A stretch of DNA of 14,524 nucleotides, taken from NCBI GenBank assembly GCA_937875295.1, contig CALLXS010000088.1, positions 1-14,524 on the forward strand, given 5' to 3'. This DNA comes from an uncultured bacterium (GTDB lineage: Bacteria; Bacteroidota; Ignavibacteria; Kapaibacteriales; UBA2268). The stretch's first letter is position 1; the number at the start of each line of letters is the position of its first letter. This document shows positions 1 to 7,800 of the stretch, piece after piece. The position numbers were made by a program, and so were the translations under genes. A model generated the notes under the pieces. That model saw only the letters and a list, made by a program, of their open reading frames with translations. It was not told where the DNA came from and searched no databases.

Positions 1-1
1 C

Positions 2-469
2 GTTCTAAATAATATAGCTTTAAGAGGACAATTAGGAGCTGGCTATACAAATGAAAATTTAGATAAAAATTTAGCTACTGATTTTCAAGATTATTCTTTA
101 AATAAAATGGAAGTTTCTTTTTCCCCTGGTATTAGATTTAACATTGCAGCTACAGGAAACTTAGTTTTATATACTGGCATTGAAGGTAGTTATAAATATT
201 CTTATCAAAAAGAAATCGGGAAAAATTTCAAGGATATTTCTAATTTAACAAAAACTAATTATTTCGGTGCCGGTGGCTTTTTGGGAGTAGAATGGTTTGC
301 ATTTAATAGAGTAAGTCTAAGTGCAGAATATAATGTTAGTGCTATTTGGAGCAGTGGAAAGAATATAATTGAATCTACTTCACAATATATTGAAAATAAA
401 TCACCAAATGCTTTAAATATTGATTTTGGACAAACAAAAGGAATCTTAGTCATTTCTTTTTATTTCTAA
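2..469 (+). CDS. Outer-membrane beta-barrel protein, C-terminal part (5' end outside window)
   Basis: The reading frame is open from base 2 to the TAA at 467-469, giving 155 visible residues; the start lies upstream of the window. A Met codon at 107 is internal, because the same frame continues unbroken to the left edge with similar composition. The protein shows alternating hydrophobic and polar residues, many Gly, Tyr and Phe, short turn-like Asn/Gly/Lys segments, and ends in ISFYF. A C-terminal aromatic residue, usually Phe, on the last strand is the known recognition signal for insertion of outer-membrane barrels by BamA. I infer an outer-membrane barrel of the small Bacteroidota type but cannot name the family; a PorT-like or general beta-barrel-domain protein are possibilities. 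It lies 33 nt upstream of engB on the same strand and may be cotranscribed with it. No signal peptide can be judged because the N-terminus is missing. Confidence 0.65.
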   Translation, partial: VLNNIALRGQLGAGYTNENLDKNLATDFQDYSLNKMEVSFSPGIRFNIAATGNLVLYTGIEGSYKYSYQKEIGKNFKDISNLTKTNYFGAGGFLGVEWFAFNRVSLSAEYNVSAIWSSGKNIIESTSQYIENKSPNALNIDFGQTKGILVISFYF

Positions 470-502
470 TTAACATTAGAAAACTCATACATAAAATAAA
501 TA

Positions 503-1087
503 ATGAAAATATATAATGCAGAATTCATAGGTGGTACTGATACAATTGGTAATTTACCTATTACAAATTTGCCAGAAATTGCTTTTGCCGGACGCTCAAA
601 TGTTGGGAAATCTTCACTCATTAATAATTTAGTAAATAGAAAAAATTTAGCTCATACAAGTTCTAATCCCGGAAAGACTCGTCAGATTAACTTGTTTAAT
701 ATTGAAAATAAGTGGTGTTTAGTAGATTTTCCCGGTTATGGGTATGCTGCTGTATCAAAGAAAGATAGACAAAAATGGGGCGAAATGATTAAGAATTATT
801 ATTTAACGAGAGATGATTTTAAATTTACTTGTTTATTAATTGATTCACGGCACGACCCTCTTGATAGCGATTTAGCAATGTTAGAATGGTTAGAAAATTC
901 CGGCATAAAATATTTAGTTATTCTTACTAAGTGTGATAAAATTTCATCTGAAATGATAACTGCTCGTAAAAAGCAATTAGATGATTATCTTCAATTTTGC
1001 TCAAATAATATTGAAGTATTGCCTTATTCGTCAATTTCTTCTTTAGGAAAGAATGAATTAAAAGCAATAATTAATAAAAATATTTAA
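503..1087 (+). CDS. engB: Ribosome biogenesis GTP-binding protein EngB/YsxC
   Basis: The 194-residue length is typical of EngB (YihA/YsxC), a TRAFAC-class GTPase needed for assembly of the large ribosomal subunit in the cytoplasm. All G motifs are visible. G1 (P-loop) is GRSNVGKSS at residues 30-38. The G2 region contains SSNPGKTRQIN at 53-63, with the switch Thr at 59. G3 is DFPGYG at 75-80, the family's variant of DxxG. G4 is TKCD at 142-145. A G5-like YSSISSLG follows near residue 175. The ATG at 503 is the natural start, since EngB begins only about 20-25 residues before the P-loop. No Shine-Dalgarno sequence is seen in the AT-rich leader. It follows the barrel gene by 33 nt and precedes gmhA by 20 nt, suggesting cotranscription. 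Confidence 0.95.
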   Translation: MKIYNAEFIGGTDTIGNLPITNLPEIAFAGRSNVGKSSLINNLVNRKNLAHTSSNPGKTRQINLFNIENKWCLVDFPGYGYAAVSKKDRQKWGEMIKNYYLTRDDFKFTCLLIDSRHDPLDSDLAMLEWLENSGIKYLVILTKCDKISSEMITARKKQLDDYLQFCSNNIEVLPYSSISSLGKNELKAIINKNI

Positions 1088-1107
1088 GAAATAATATTAT
1101 AAAAATA

Positions 1108-1701
1108 ATGAATGACTATAGTGATATAATAAAATATACAATTAAAGAAAGCATCGAGACTAAAGAGAAAATACTCACTAATTTAACCACTCAAATAAAT
1201 CAAATTGGTAATTTTTTAGCAGATGCAGTAAGTCAAAATAAAACATTATTATTTTGTGGAAATGGTGGAAGTGCTGCCGATGCACAGCATATAGTAGCAG
1301 AACTTGTTATTAGATATCGCAGTAATATTAATCGGAGAGCAATTAAAGCTATAGCTTTGACTGTCGATCCATCAATTATGACTGCTGGTGGCAATGATAT
1401 TGGATTTGATAATATTTTTGCTAGAGAAGTAGAGGCATATTCTTCTAAAGGTGATGTACTAATTGGAATAAGCACTTCTGGTAATTCATCAAATGTAAAA
1501 AAAGCAATTGAATATGCAAATTCAAATGGTGTAAGCACTATTGCACTTTTAGGTGGTAACGGTGGCGATATAAAAGGAATAAGCACTATGGAGATAATAG
1601 TACCATCAAATATAACTGCAAGAGTACAAGAATCTCATATTATGATTGGTCATATTTGGTGTGATATTATTGAAAGAAAATTATTTCCAGATTTATTCTA
1701 A
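1108..1701 (+). CDS. gmhA: Sedoheptulose-7-phosphate isomerase GmhA
   Basis: GmhA converts D-sedoheptulose 7-phosphate to D-glycero-D-manno-heptose 7-phosphate, the first step towards the ADP-heptose used in LPS core. The 197-residue length fits the family. It is a single SIS (sugar isomerase) domain. CGNGGSAADAQH lies at residues 50-61, the phosphate-binding STSGNSSN at 122-129, and QESHIMIGH at 174-182. His61, Glu65, Gln174 and His182 correspond to the metal-binding and catalytic set known from E. coli GmhA (His61, Glu65, Gln172, His180), which separates it from the similar DiaA proteins that lack the full set. It is the last gene of the left plus-strand unit and is followed by a hairpin terminator. 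No other heptose genes (hldE, gmhB, hldD) are in the window. No Shine-Dalgarno sequence is visible before the ATG. Confidence 0.93.
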   Translation: MNDYSDIIKYTIKESIETKEKILTNLTTQINQIGNFLADAVSQNKTLLFCGNGGSAADAQHIVAELVIRYRSNINRRAIKAIALTVDPSIMTAGGNDIGFDNIFAREVEAYSSKGDVLIGISTSGNSSNVKKAIEYANSNGVSTIALLGGNGGDIKGISTMEIIVPSNITARVQESHIMIGHIWCDIIERKLFPDLF

Positions 1702-1715
1702 TTTATTAAAAATTC

Positions 1716-1754
1716 AAAAAAAAGCTACAATGATTAGGTAATCTTGTAGCTTTT
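1716..1754. terminator. Bidirectional intrinsic terminator between gmhA and tpiA
   Basis: A perfect 11-bp inverted repeat, AAAAGCTACAA at 1720-1730 and TTGTAGCTTTT at 1744-1754, encloses a second short stem, GATT (1732-1735) with AATC (1740-1743), capped by AGGT, with one bulged T at 1731. Read on the minus strand the stem is followed by eight T residues (complement of A 1716-1723); on the plus strand by four (1751-1754). It lies between two convergent genes and can end both transcripts, with the stronger U-tract serving the tpiA side. Confidence 0.85.
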
Positions 1755-1777
1755 GTTATAAATATACTAATTCCTAA

Positions 1778-2545
1778 TTACAATTCATTTCCTGAATTAA
1801 TAATACTAATAAATTGTTCTACTTTAAGGGAAGCACCACCAACTAAAGCACCATTTACATTTTCGATTCCAAAAATTTCTTTTGCATTCTTTTCATTTAC
1901 TGATCCTCCATATTGTATAATGATATTTTTACCATTAATTGGGTATTGTTGTACCAAGTAATTACGTAAATAATTATGAGTCTCATATATCTGCTCAGCA
2001 TTAGCTGTTACACCTGTTCCAATTGCCCAAATTGGTTCATAAGCAATTATAATATTACTCATTTGTTCATCTTTTAGCTCAGCTAAAGATTCATCTAGTT
2101 GATTTTTTAATATTTCAAATGTGAATTTATTTTGTCTTTCTTGTAAAGTTTCTCCGATGCATAGGATTGGTTTTAAATTATCATTTAGCAAAGCTTTAAT
2201 CTTTAAATTAATAAATTGATTTGCTTCATTGAAATATTGCCTTCTCTCAGAATGACCTACTATACAATACTCACAATTAAAATACTTAAGCATAGGTGTA
2301 GAAATTTCGCCAGTATATGCACCTTTGCTTTCATAATGACAATTTTGTGCTCCTAATTTAATAATTGAATTTTCAATAGCATTAGATGCAGCTTCAATAT
2401 TAATAAATGGGGGGCATACAATTATTTCAATATTTTTATTTAAAGTAATTTTATTTATCTGTTCTTTTATTCCATTAATTAAATTAATGGTATCTTTGGC
2501 ATTGGTATTCATTTTCCAATTACCAGCTATAATAAGTTTTTTCAT
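1778..2545 (-). CDS. tpiA: Triosephosphate isomerase
   Basis: TpiA interconverts dihydroxyacetone phosphate and glyceraldehyde 3-phosphate in glycolysis and gluconeogenesis. The 255-residue length and the whole TIM-barrel signature set are present: AGNWKMN at residues 7-13 with catalytic Lys11, GHSERR at 97-102 with electrophile His98, CIGET at 129-133, AYEPIWAIGTG at 168-178 with catalytic base Glu170 and flexible loop 6, QYGGSV near 213, and GALVGGASL near 234 for phosphate binding. The start codon overlaps the stop of the upstream lptC-like gene as ATGA (2542-2545), so translation is probably coupled; a GGAG seven bases upstream supports this start. It is the last gene of the kdsA unit and ends just before the convergent terminator. 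The link of a glycolytic enzyme with envelope genes looks positional rather than functional. Confidence 0.97.
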   Translation of the reverse strand: MKKLIIAGNWKMNTNAKDTINLINGIKEQINKITLNKNIEIIVCPPFINIEAASNAIENSIIKLGAQNCHYESKGAYTGEISTPMLKYFNCEYCIVGHSERRQYFNEANQFINLKIKALLNDNLKPILCIGETLQERQNKFTFEILKNQLDESLAELKDEQMSNIIIAYEPIWAIGTGVTANAEQIYETHNYLRNYLVQQYPINGKNIIIQYGGSVNEKNAKEIFGIENVNGALVGGASLKVEQFISIINSGNEL

Positions 2546-3069
2546 CTTTGTTCTCCGATTACTTTATATATTTTGTAATATGTTAATTTTTCATTTGATT
2601 CGAAACCAAATCCTTTAATAATTTCTTTTGGAGATGTAATTCTAACGAATTCATCTGAAAACAATTTTCTTTCTTTATTATTCCATTTCAATTTAGATGT
2701 TTCTAATTTTGTGAAATTTGAGTCTGATACTACTTCTACATTTCCGAATGCAGTCATATCATTTGTATTATCTTCAATTATTGCACTATCTGCTTTTAAT
2801 ACGCTTAATCTTTTAAAGCTATTTTGAGAAAAGAAATAAACCTTTAAATTATGCTTAAGCAAGGTGATTTTTTTATTTGAATATGTATATCCTGAATCAG
2901 CAAAAAGCTCAGCTTTAGTAAAAATTGAGTCTACAAATTTAACATTTATTTTTGCAATTGATTGTTCTGGCTTATCAGTTAAATCTCCTGCTGAAAAAGT
3001 ATTTGTTTCTTCGCTATTGCATGATATTAATAATATCAAAATTGATAAAATAATAAATTTATTTTTCAT
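2542..3069 (-). CDS. lptC: LptC-like LPS export lipoprotein
   Basis: I chose the ATG at 3069 (175 residues) rather than an upstream in-frame ATG at 3114. The shorter form begins MKNKFIILSILILLISC, a lipoprotein signal peptide with Lys, a hydrophobic core and the lipobox LISC (lipidated Cys17), and it avoids a 41-nt overlap with kdsA. The mature part contains short repeating strands such as KADSAIIEDNTNDMTAFGNVEVVS and LKWNNKERKLFSDEFVRITSP. The first resembles the beta-jellyroll strands of the LptA/LptC (OstA-like) fold, and the second the matching downstream strand. LptC links the inner-membrane LptBFG transporter to LptA in moving LPS across the periplasm; Bacteroidota versions are lipoproteins of about this size. 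The position directly behind kdsA (Kdo synthesis) supports the role. The assignment is by pattern and context, not by a strict catalytic motif. The stop overlaps tpiA as ATGA. Confidence 0.75.
   Translation of the reverse strand: MKNKFIILSILILLISCNSEETNTFSAGDLTDKPEQSIAKINVKFVDSIFTKAELFADSGYTYSNKKITLLKHNLKVYFFSQNSFKRLSVLKADSAIIEDNTNDMTAFGNVEVVSDSNFTKLETSKLKWNNKERKLFSDEFVRITSPKEIIKGFGFESNEKLTYYKIYKVIGEQR
2553..2556 (-). promoter_or_regulatory. Shine-Dalgarno site of tpiA
   Basis: On the minus strand GGAG lies seven bases before the tpiA ATG, inside the last codons of the lptC-like gene. Most neighbouring genes lack such a site, so it supports the chosen start and independent ribosome loading in addition to ATGA coupling. 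Confidence 0.55.
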
Positions 3070-3073
3070 AAAG

Positions 3074-3856
3074 TTATTGATTAATAAACTGGAATAAATT
3101 ATATGTTTTATCAATAAATTTAGCTGCTTCGCTTAATTTAATTTGTGTAGCAGAATCGCTTTTTGCTTCTGATGGATTAGGGTGAGTTTCAAAGAAAACT
3201 CCGTTTACTCCGACTGCAATAGCTGCCTTTGTAAGTGGAAGTAGAAACTGAGGTTTTCCACCAGATTCAGTATTTAATGAAGGTTGTTGCAAAGAATGAG
3301 TAGCATCATAAATAATAGGATAATTAGATTCTTTCATTATTGCAATACTTCTAAAATCGACTACTAAATCGTGGTAACCGAAGCAAGTACCTCTTTCAGT
3401 CAATATAATTTTAGAATTACCAGCTTTTTCTGATTTCACTGCAGCTTTTAGAGCATCCTCTGGAGCCATAAATTGAGCTTTTTTAATATTCACATATTTC
3501 CCGGTTTGGGCAGCTCGTTCAATTAAATCTGATTGTCTTGCTAAAAAAGCAGGAATTTGAATAACATCAATATTTTCGGAAAAAGAATCAATTTCATTTA
3601 TAGAATGAAAATCGGTTGTGATAGGAATGTTAAATTCTTTTTTTATTTCTTCTAAATATGAAACTGCTATCTCATCTCCAATACCAGAGAAACTACCAAA
3701 AGAAGTTCGATTTGCTTTACGGTAAGAAGATTTAAATATAAAATTAATATTTTTATTCTCAATTGAATTTAAAAGTACTTCAGCTGTTTGCTTAAGCATT
3801 TCTTTGTTTTCAATTAAGCATGGTCCTGCAATGATTGTAAATTTATTGAAATCCAT
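3074..3856 (-). CDS. kdsA: 3-deoxy-8-phosphooctulonate synthase (Kdo-8-P synthase), metal-dependent type
   Basis: KdsA condenses phosphoenolpyruvate with arabinose 5-phosphate to give Kdo 8-phosphate for the LPS inner core. The 260-residue length matches the family. Visible motifs: IIAGPC at residues 8-13, SSYRKANRTS at 43-52 (the KANRS/T signature separating it from DAHP synthase), IPAFLARQSDL at 101-111, NIKKAQFMAPED at 123-134, ERGTCFGYHDLVVD at 154-167, DATHSLQQP at 184-192 and FFETHPNPSEAKSD at 221-234. Cys13, His187, Glu223 and Asp234 match the divalent-metal ligands of class II KdsA (Aquifex type); metal-independent E. coli KdsA has Asn instead of the Cys. It is the first gene of the minus-strand kdsA-lptC-tpiA unit, transcribed away from comB out of the 197-nt divergent region. 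No Shine-Dalgarno sequence is visible. Confidence 0.95.
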   Translation of the reverse strand: MDFNKFTIIAGPCLIENKEMLKQTAEVLLNSIENKNINFIFKSSYRKANRTSFGSFSGIGDEIAVSYLEEIKKEFNIPITTDFHSINEIDSFSENIDVIQIPAFLARQSDLIERAAQTGKYVNIKKAQFMAPEDALKAAVKSEKAGNSKIILTERGTCFGYHDLVVDFRSIAIMKESNYPIIYDATHSLQQPSLNTESGGKPQFLLPLTKAAIAVGVNGVFFETHPNPSEAKSDSATQIKLSEAAKFIDKTYNLFQFINQ

Positions 3857-4053
3857 TTAAATTAAGGAAAAATATCTTAGTTAAAAGTTATAATAAAATT
3901 AAATAATCTACAAATATAATTATTCTATAATACTTTATTATTACAATTTTATAATATTTTCTGATTTACTTGTTATGTTATAATTAAATAATGCGAATAT
4001 TTTCGTATTTTTGCTATTTATATTTTAAATTAGTAAATAATTGATTTTATAAA
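3857..4053. promoter_or_regulatory. Divergent promoter region between kdsA and comB
   Basis: This 197-nt, very AT-rich region separates two divergently transcribed units and must carry promoters in both directions. Two exact matches to TAnnTTTG, the Bacteroidota -7 element, point outward: TATATTTG on the minus strand at 3911-3918, about 55 nt before kdsA, and TATTTTTG on the plus strand at 4006-4013, 40 nt before comB. Neither has a clear TTTG -33 element at the usual distance, so each is only a candidate. A TATAAT at 3979-3984 is an alternative for comB. An imperfect 18-bp palindrome covers 3991-4008. Confidence 0.4.
3991..4008. repeat. Imperfect palindrome at the candidate comB promoter
   Basis: ATGCGAATA/TTTTCGTAT pairs at seven of nine positions around its centre and includes CGAA/TTCG arms, rare G/C bases in an otherwise almost pure AT region. 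It overlaps the first bases of the candidate -7 box at 4006-4013, where a repressor could act. No known operator is recognised. Confidence 0.3.
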
Positions 4054-4794
4054 ATGAAACTTGATGTATTTATAAATCCAAATTTTATTGAAAAAGAAGA
4101 GCAATTCGATAAAAGTCTTGTATTAATGATTGACGTTTTGCGAGCAAGTTCTACTATTTGTGCAGCTATTTACAATGGTGCAAGCGAAGTAATTCCAATA
4201 GAATCAATTGACAAAGCAGTGCAAATTTACAGTAGCTTAAGCAAGGATAAAAGATTTTTAGGCGGAGAGAGAAATGGATTAAAACCATCAGGATTTGATG
4301 GAGGAAATTCACCATCAGAATACACTCTTGAAAATATTAAAGGAAAAATAATAGTACTTACTACTACTAATGGCACTCATATTTTTCAAAAAGCCAAAGA
4401 TGCTTCTGCTAAAGTAATTGTTGGATTTGTAAATATTAGCGAAGTAATACAATTTGTGAAAAAATATTGTGATGAAAATGAAATCAATCAAATTAGTATA
4501 CTTTGCGCTGGGAATAATGGTAGAATTTCGTATGAAGACACTCTTTGTTCAGGTGCAATAATTGAGAAATTAACACCTTTATTTAATGATTTAATTTTAA
4601 CAGATTCATCAAATTTAGCAAAAAATTTATATAATATTCATAAAGATAATATAAATGAATTTATATATACTTTAGACCATAGCAAACACCTTAAAGAAAT
4701 TGGATTGGGAGAAGATATTGAGATTTGTATATCGACTGATAAATATCCTGTAGTTCCAATAATTATAGGAAATAGCATAAAAAAAATTGAATAA
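4054..4794 (+). CDS. comB: 2-phosphosulfolactate phosphatase (ComB family)
   Basis: ComB hydrolyses (R)-2-phospho-3-sulfolactate to sulfolactate, a Mg-dependent step known from coenzyme M synthesis in methanogens and found in many bacteria. The 246-residue protein shows the family's motifs in order: VLMIDVLRASSTI at residues 23-35, LGGERNGLKPSGFDGGNSPSEY at 69-90, TTTNGT at 103-108, and CAGNNGRISYEDTLCSGAI at 151-169. The acidic residues Asp27, Glu72, Glu161 and Asp162 are probable metal or catalytic ligands, inferred from conservation. The ATG at 4054 fits the family's N-terminus (LDVFINP). It is the first gene of the plus-strand unit and lies 25 nt before ftsK. No phosphosulfolactate synthase (ComA) or sulfolactate dehydrogenase (ComC) is in the window, so the physiological substrate is uncertain. 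No Shine-Dalgarno sequence is seen. Confidence 0.9.
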   Translation: MKLDVFINPNFIEKEEQFDKSLVLMIDVLRASSTICAAIYNGASEVIPIESIDKAVQIYSSLSKDKRFLGGERNGLKPSGFDGGNSPSEYTLENIKGKIIVLTTTNGTHIFQKAKDASAKVIVGFVNISEVIQFVKKYCDENEINQISILCAGNNGRISYEDTLCSGAIIEKLTPLFNDLILTDSSNLAKNLYNIHKDNINEFIYTLDHSKHLKEIGLGEDIEICISTDKYPVVPIIIGNSIKKIE

Positions 4795-4807
4795 AATATT
4801 TAATTCC

Positions 4808-4816
4808 GGGGGGAAG
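4808..4816 (+). promoter_or_regulatory. Strong Shine-Dalgarno site of ftsK
   Basis: GGGGGGAAG stands directly before the ftsK ATG at 4820, with the G run ending six bases upstream. A run of six G is striking in this AT-rich DNA where most starts have no such site. It fixes the ftsK start and suggests efficient initiation. The homopolymer is also a possible place for length changes or read errors. Confidence 0.65.
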
Positions 4817-4819
4817 TAA

Positions 4820-7800
4820 ATGGCAAAAAACCAAGATGATGTGGTACTTCATAAAGTGCCAAATCCAAAAAATAAAGCTAATAATAATTCCAAAACTAAT
4901 TTAAAATCAAATAACACTTCTAAAAAGTCAGGAAATAATAAGGTAGATACGTCAAAATTTGATAATCAATTTAAAAAGAATATTAAAATTCTCGCAATAT
5001 TGATTATGGTAATTTCATTTTTTATTTTATTATCACTTATTTCTTATTCGCCAAGCGATGAAGCCTTTTTAAATATTAAAGCAAAAGATTTAATAGGACT
5101 TCTTAGAGATAATGAATCAATGATTTCTCGTACTGAAGCCACAAGTAATTGGCTAGGTTTAATAGGGGCTTTTATTGCAAATTATCTCTATAATTTCACT
5201 TTTGGTTATGCTGCTTTGATATTACCAATTATATTTATTTATTGGGGATATGAATTATACAAAACTCAGAAAATTTCTGAAAAAACCCTAAAATATACTA
5301 TGCTATCTTTAATTTTAGCTCTTGTAATTTCTGGGTTGTTAGGTACAATTTATAAACTCGGTTGGATACCATCTTTATCAAAAGAATTTTATGGAATTGT
5401 CGGAAATTATATTTCAACAATACTTAATGGAATGATCGGTGGGCTTGGAGCGATTTTTATTTATTTAGTTATCTTATTTCTAACTATTTATTTTGGTTTC
5501 GGGTATAAATTTAACCATGCAAAAGAGTTAATGAATAAAGCTTCAGAAGTAGATACAGCAGAAATTAAAAACAAAATGAGTTATATTTCTTCTCCTTATC
5601 GTAAGCTAAGAGATTTCTTTAGTAAAGATACTGTAATTGAAGAAGACAGTAATGATAATAATCCTATTAAAAATGAAATTAATAATAATGATTCAATAAT
5701 TGATAATGAGATAAATGATAATTCAAATTTAAAGAACAAAGATTTCGATAATATTAATAGTAGTAATAGTTCAATAGAGGATAAATATCAGCGAAAAATT
5801 CGTAATTACAACCCAAATATTAGTACAAATATAAGCGGAAATGATAATTTTGCTGCCAAAATTGTACGTCAAAATCTTGATTTTAAAAGAAAAGACATCG
5901 ATGATGATATTTTATTAAGCGATAACAATTCCGAATCAGGATTTGTAGGTCTAAGAAATAATCGTAATATTGGTAATCAACAAATAAGTAATGATAATGA
6001 AATAATTGAAGAAAATATCGATTTTGAAGATCAATATGAAAACAATAATATTCAAAGTGATAATGAATTTCAAAATATTGACGAAAATCAACAAAATGAG
6101 AGTTACTATGATTCTGACGTTGATTTAAATAAAGAAATACCAGCATATACTAGTGAAGTTGTATTAGATTCTAAAGAATTAGAATCTTTTAATAAACCAA
6201 TAATTTTAGAGAATGAAAAAGTAGAAATAAATCCTATAAATTATGTGAAGAGCAATCAAAATGCTCCTATCACAGAAAATAATTCCAAAGGATTACATAT
6301 TTACGTACAAGATCCCTTAGAAATAGAGGAAGTAAAAAATATTCCTACTTCGCCTATTTCAGTTGCAATTTTAGATCAAAAAATTAATTACAATACACCA
6401 AAAATAAATTTATTAGCATCATCTGATGAAAATCTTCAAATTGATGAAGAAGAATTAAAGATGAATGCGAAAATATTGCAAGAGAAATTAGAAACTTTTA
6501 ATATTGCAATAGAAAATCTAGAAATTACACCTGGTCCTGTAGTTACTCAATATGAATTTGTTCCAGCCCAAGGTATTAAAATAAGCAGAATTGAGAGCTT
6601 ATCAGATGATATAGCTATGGCTCTGAAAGCTCGAGGAATTAGAATCATAGCCCCAATTCCCGGAAAAGGTACAGTAGGATTAGAAATTCCTAATCTAAAA
6701 CCAATAATGGTTAGATTTAGTTCATTACTTAAATCAGCAAAGTTTTATGATAATAAATTTACTTTGCCTATTGCTTTAGGCAAAACTATAAATGGAGAGG
6801 TATATATATCAGACTTAGCGAAGATGCCTCATTTACTTATAGCTGGAGCTACCGGTTCAGGTAAATCTGTAGGAATTAATACAATAATTTCCTCATTATT
6901 ATTTAGATTACATCCACGTGATTTGAAATTTGTAATTATTGACCCGAAAAAAGTTGAATTAAGACAATATGAAGCATTAGAAAATCATTTTCTTGCTATT
7001 TCTCCGGATATTGATGAACCAATAATTACTGACCCAGCTGATGCTGTAATAATTCTAAAAGCATTAGTAGCAGAAATGGAAAAACGCTATGATATTCTTT
7101 CAGTAGCAAAAGAAAGAAATATATCTGATTATAATAGGAAAATAACAGAAGGCAATCTACGTGATTCCGATAAGTTTTTACATCGTAGGATGCCTTATAT
7201 TGTTTGTATTATTGATGAATTAGCAGATCTTATGCTTACTGCTAAAAAGGAGATTGAAAATCCAATAGTTAGACTTACACAATTAGCCAGAGCAGTTGGG
7301 ATTCATTTAATAGTTGCTACTCAAAGACCATCAGTCGATGTCATCACAGGTTTGATTAAATCAAATATTCCAGCAAGAGCTTCATATTTAGTGGCTTCCA
7401 AAATTGATTCACGAACAATTTTAGATATGGGTGGAGCTGATCAATTGCTTGGTAATGGCGATATGCTATTTTTACCTGCCGGAGCACCAAAACCTGAAAG
7501 AATTCAAAATGCTTTCATAAGTTCAGACGAAGTAGAAGCTATTTGTAATTTTATTGGAAGTCAAAAGGGATATTCAGAACCTTATTATTTACCAAGTGTA
7601 AATGAAGAAATTGCTGAAGTTGAAGACATAGATAAAAATGATAGAGATCCATTATTTGCCGATGCAGCAAGAATTGTTATTGATATGCAAAACGCATCAG
7701 TATCATTAGTACAAAGAAGATTAAAAGTTGGATATGCAAGAGCTGGTCGAATTATTGACCAATTAGAAGCCGCAGGAATAATAGGTCCGTATGATGGAAG

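Noticed and set aside
320..324. PruA Cys319-Ser-Ala-Cys322 as an unusual double-cysteine active site
   Set aside because: The same KCSACSR sequence is usual in the RocA/PruA group, so it is not a novelty. Coordinates here stand for residues; the codons lie at about 9859-9870.
259..453. 64-codon open frame antisense to the barrel gene
   Set aside because: Fully contained in the barrel coding sequence, without a recognisable domain or ribosome site.
1233..1586. 117-codon open frame antisense to gmhA
   Set aside because: It lies wholly inside gmhA, which has complete motifs; the protein is a proline/leucine-rich mirror of the Gly/Asn-rich sense sequence with no family features.
2864..3097. 77-codon open frame antisense to the lptC-like gene
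   Set aside because: It mirrors the lipoprotein coding sequence, and no promoter or family feature supports it.
3070..3114. Upstream ATG at 3114 as start of the lptC-like gene
   Set aside because: It would add 15 residues before a clean lipoprotein signal peptide and overlap kdsA by 41 nt.
3979..3984. Exact TATAAT as a sigma70-type -10 box for comB
   Set aside because: No TTGACA-like -35 at 16-18 nt; such hexamers are expected by chance in this AT-rich region. Kept only as an alternative.
5883..6146. 87-codon open frame antisense to the FtsK linker
   Set aside because: Its Tyr/His/Phe-rich low-complexity sequence is what the reverse complement of Asn/Asp codons gives.
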